DNA from: Hypomesus transpacificus
Taxonomy: Eukaryota > Chordata > Actinopteri > Osmeriformes > Osmeridae
Length of the DNA: 64,000 nucleotides
Assembly (NCBI RefSeq): GCF_021917145.1
Contig: NW_025813865.1
Coordinates: 30,267-94,266 of the forward strand
Direction of reading: 5' to 3'
Within the stretch, counting starts at the first letter, position 1, and each line of letters starts with the position of its first letter. Both the position numbers and the translations under genes were made by a program. Shown in pieces: positions 60,516 to 64,000 of this stretch. The notes under the pieces are model-generated. The model was not told the origin of the DNA and did no database searches. It saw nothing but the letters and a program-made list of their open reading frames with translations.

Positions 60516-61910
60516 CCGAATGCACACATATCACAATCATTATTCTTCTAAGGTGCTGTGTGTGTATGTGCATAAATATAAAAGAGAAGATGGATGGGTG
60601 GATGGGTGGGAGGACGTAAAAATGTTGTCAGAAAATATCACTCCCTCCTCTCACCCCTCCCCCCACTCCAAGCGGTTTACCTCATCAAATATTCAAATTG
60701 AGTCTGGCCCCCTTTACTTGGATACCTGAAGCCATTGATCCATAGGCTAAACAAAACCATTCAACACTTAATTTGAACCCGATAAAACACTGTCAGCAAA
60801 GCAGAAAAATAATTATGGCCTACTAATTTGGATCGAAGTATCCTCCTTTTCCGCTTAGGCAGTGAGTCTTCTGTTTTTAACATATTACCTTTTGCAATGC
60901 AGATAGAACCTGGGATATGATTGGACCGAGCACTAGAACATTTGGCATATTTTAACAGTTTAAATATAGACAGAAAGAGTAAGTTATAGGCCTACAGTTC
61001 GCATAGCTTTGTGATTTGACTTCAAAATACTAAGAGGAGTAAGTGACAGGTGACTGGCAGGCAATCTCATTAGAGTTGCATTCGAAGGTGCATAATCGGA
61101 AAATGCTAAACGACTTCTCATTCACTGACCGCTAGCTGCGTTTCACGAAATAACAAACCTCCGTAGCGGCTGACATTATCAATTAATTGAGGGCATAGCT
61201 AAATTTAGCTTGCGGAAGGAAGAAATTGCCGATTATTTGTCGCATTATTTCAACTAATAGTGTGTCTAACTCTTCTATGATTGGATCTGTTTAGAACAAG
61301 TTGGACCTTTAACCCCAATAAGCTGGAGGCTTTACTACAAACCCACAAGGTCAGCTGCGCATCCTTTCCCAAATGTTTCAGACAGAAACAAACTGGTATA
61401 ACCTCTACAGTTCTTCAGACTGTGGGATTGTCTCTAATACAAATATTGAGTGTTTTGGGTTTTCTGTCAATTGAATAATAGGTCACATAAACCTGATAGA
61501 CAAGTGAAAGGTTACCAACCACTACTGTCAGGATTTTGTCCTAAAGAAAAACTGATTGTGGTTGTAAAAGTCTGTTCAAGTGCATGTAGGGTGAACACTG
61601 TTAGGTCCATCTGTAGTTGGTCAATAGACCACTTCATGATATACAATAGAAAGAAATCCTTCATCAACAGACAATGGGCTGTGCGACCTGCGTCTGTGAG
61701 CATTGCTTAACATTGCCACCAGGTGGCGTCAGTGTTTTGCTCACCGCGTCTTATTTGGCATTCAGACGCGACCACGTTGAGTTTCCACTGTCTGCCCTCG
61801 CTCGAGTTCCACTCCCTCCCTACCTCATTTTCTCTCCGCGTACAGTAGAGCTATCTATCTTTCACTCGCATCGCAGTCTCTCTGTCAGTGTCCGCGATTA
61901 GAGCGCTATA
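58620..61910. other. spacer and sorcs2 promoter side
   Basis: Mostly AT-rich with GT-rich microsatellites near 59288, 59670 and 59910. A CG-richer stretch begins near 61730 and probably carries the promoter and 5'UTR of the following gene. No other exon recognised. Confidence 0.45.
60357..60515. repeat. (CTCCCT)n then (CT)n then (CA)n compound microsatellite
   Basis: About eleven hexamer units, then CTCTCCCT octamers, about 45 bases of pure CT, then about 7 CA. On the gene-poor strand it is a purine mirror repeat able to form triplex DNA. Confidence 0.9.
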
Positions 61911-62270
61911 ATGGCGCGAAGCATGGTACCTCTGCGTCCGAATGGAACCATTTCCGCGCACCTGTGCATTGTTGTGGTGATTGCCTTAGCTTGGATGTCA
62001 CTGACTGGACCCGTGCGATGTGACAGCGGGGTTTTAAACCGGAGCGGCGGGGATCGTACGCTTGACAGCAGCGGCGATATAGGCAGGAGAGACGGAGGGC
62101 TCATACCGGGCGATAGTGACAGTGAAGTGGACGCGGTCGGCGTGGAGTCACTGCGCTTCAGGAGAGCGCCATCCCAGGAGAAAGTGTCGCTGCTTAGCAG
62201 TTCGTTCGTGCTGAAAGGGGATGCCACTCACAACCAGGCGATGGTCCACTGGACGGGGGAGAACAGTAGC
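61911..62270 (+). CDS. sorcs2: SorCS-type VPS10 receptor, first coding exon
   Basis: The first 120 codons, ending GENSS at a GTAAGT donor in phase 0; the rest lies outside the window. SorCS receptors sort neurotrophin receptors and other cargo in neurons (family knowledge). Visible parts: a hydrophobic signal sequence at about 15-33 ([10 protein letters not shown]), a long polar propeptide, a furin-type site RFRR (82-85), and the beginning of the VPS10 beta-propeller ([20 protein letters not shown]). The start fits a MARSM context just after a GC-rich 5' region. SorCS1, 2 and 3 share this segment; sorcs2 is chosen because grpel1 and tada2b are its neighbours in human. Residue-level evidence alone does not separate the paralogues. 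Confidence 0.8.
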
Positions 62271-64000
62271 GTAAGTACCCATCTATCCTGTCCCACTCTG
62301 CCTTAATCTTCAGGCTATCTTGTTCCCTGTACTTATAATGCACCACACTATTAGGCTACTGTTCATTCCAATTGGAGAGAAGTTGTGTTTAAATACAAAG
62401 TGATACAGCCCCATACATTGTTTGTTTATTTATCCACGTACACTATCCAATGTTAGTGCGCACTGAGTTTGATAAACCAAAACACAAGAGGGGTGTCCCT
62501 TTGTTTGAATTGGATGTTTAGCAAGAATTTGACCAGTGTGGGATAACGCACACGAGCAGGTGCGATGGACACATACACCTGCCTTTTGTTTGCGCATGTT
62601 CATACCGCCAGGTCGAAGCCAGACCCGCCGTTAACTGATGAGTGATGCCCGATTAAGCTTACGTTCAATATGAGAAAAAAACGAAATTATAAATATTCTA
62701 TTGCCATGAAAATATTTTTTCAAACCCTACTTTTTAGATTAGCGAACCTCCGCCGTAAAAAAAAAGGTTATAGGCTATGTTGTATAACAACCAGACTCTC
62801 CAGCCTGTGTTATTGGCCTACCAACTGATTCTGTATCTTCCGAGGTCAAGTGAGAACAACAGTGTAAACAACAAGCACAAAGAGCTTTGTGACAGGCTCG
62901 CTTTATTGACAGCTGCCGGGGGGACAGCCGTGTCTAGCGGGGGACGTCACTTGCAGACGGTGCTTTTGTCAATACAGCATCCTCACTGTTTCCCTGGAAC
63001 CAACGCTGCTTTTTCATCTGTTTCATATGAGTAACAAAGAGGATTGTGTCTGAAATATTCCCTACTTTTGATTGCAGACAGTTTATTGACCATGTTTAAA
63101 GCATGCCAAATGGCATAGCTTTCATTCCATCATTTTGCATTAACAATAGAGCATATGGCTACGAAGCCGCTTACTGACTATTAACCCACGTTTAATGTTA
63201 CGTAGCCTGAATAGTTTTGTAAGCAATCGTTTTGAGTTGATAAAAGCAAAAAACGTTTCATTTTTTAAAAGCGTCTTAACTGTTCTGTAATTGAAATCTT
63301 GCGCAAATCATGCCATTGGCTCTGTGTTCCTTCCCGTCACTCAAGCAAGCCGAGTTGATGTAGTAGGCTACCAGTGTAAGTTATCCTTGATTAACTTGGC
63401 ACCGGCCTTGGAAGGCCAACGGTATTGGGTTGGCCCTTCTGTAACCAGACCCAATAAAAAAAGACAAATGCTGCCACTCAATTTCACGAACTCTGACACT
63501 TACGACCCAAGTATAGATTGATGGGCAGGAATATTGAATCTTTGCCTCCTGGTCGTATATCAGTAAGAGGGCTATTTGAGAAATGTGCATTTCAGCTGAG
63601 AAATCGCCACACGATCGCAGCTTGTACTTTGTGCCCTGGTGAAGGTAGGGTAAAGATGGAGCATTGGTAATAATCTGTTGAATAAAAGCAATCTCCCAGT
63701 GTCCCTTTTGATTTTCTGCTGTCCCATTGTGGAGGCTGAAAGCTTGTTTGTGATTGTGACTGTGTAGCCATTACAATCAGCTGGCTCCACTTACCCCAAT
63801 GAGGGGAATAACCCTGTTATTTCACCCAGATTGATGTGTTGAGTGGCCCTCCCAGAAGAAGCACTCTGCCTGAACATACATGTGCTCAGAGAGTGTAAGT
63901 ATGCTGGAGTGTGCGTGTGTGTCTCCTAGAGCAGTCAACAGTGGCTTGTCTTTGACAGGTAGGATGGGAGGTGGTGTCCCAGTGAGGGGAGAGAGCGATA
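62271..64000 (+). other. sorcs2 intron 1 (start)
   Basis: Intron beginning GTAAGTACC and continuing beyond the window. First introns of SORCS genes are very long in other vertebrates. No second exon, repeat family or RNA gene recognised here. Confidence 0.6.

Noticed and set aside
60258-60729. Pro/Leu/Ser-rich open frames on both strands
   Set aside because: Product of the CTCCCT/CT microsatellite.
61911-62270. sorcs1 or sorcs3 instead of sorcs2
   Set aside because: The visible exon cannot separate the paralogues; neighbouring grpel1 and tada2b favour sorcs2.

Overview
This window is nuclear DNA from a ray-finned (teleost) fish. It has spliced vertebrate genes with GT/AG introns, a Tc1/mariner element, tRNA-derived SINEs whose 3' tail resembles a common fish LINE tail, and many (CA)n, (GA)n and poly-C/poly-G tracts. 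I cannot name the species.

Layout from left to right. A broken-off Tc1-like element lies at 1-457. dhx15 (minus, 2493-20557) is a 14-exon DEAH-box splicing helicase whose every junction closes in frame (734 aa). ccdc149 (minus, 24811-33668) has 12 exons (722 aa) and a coding minisatellite in its last exon. A minus-strand gene at 40063-43719 encodes ankyrin repeats, a helical region, a Lys-rich linker, a protein kinase and a KEN ribonuclease domain (978 aa), in the style of RNase L and IRE1. The three exons carrying its ribonuclease domain exist a second time, intact and spliceable, downstream on the same strand (34837-35591), inside a tandem duplication of about 1.7 kb. ccdc96 (minus, 46007-48274) and tada2b (plus, 48634-50533) start head to head, 359 bp apart. 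grpel1 (minus, 54479-56064) follows. A U1 snRNA-like sequence lies at 57243-57405, with an inverted partial copy at 58522-58588. The first coding exon of a SorCS-type sorting receptor, probably sorcs2, lies at 61911-62270.

The genes come from two human neighbourhoods as I remember them: DHX15-CCDC149 (4p15.2) and CCDC96-TADA2B-GRPEL1-SORCS2 (4p16.1). Here they are adjacent, and the kinase/ribonuclease gene sits at the junction. SOD3 and LGI2, which I expect beside DHX15/CCDC149, were not seen.

Most of the genes are unlinked housekeeping functions: splicing (dhx15), SAGA-type transcription coactivation (tada2b), mitochondrial import chaperoning (grpel1) and cilia (ccdc96). The most unusual locus is the ankyrin-kinase-KEN gene with its spare ribonuclease cassette. 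It has IRF-like and STAT-like sites about 0.9-1 kb upstream of its start codon, so an immune-inducible RNA-cleaving sensor is a reasonable but untested reading. All exon models come from hand-reading splice sites and protein similarity; no alignment or RNA evidence was available.
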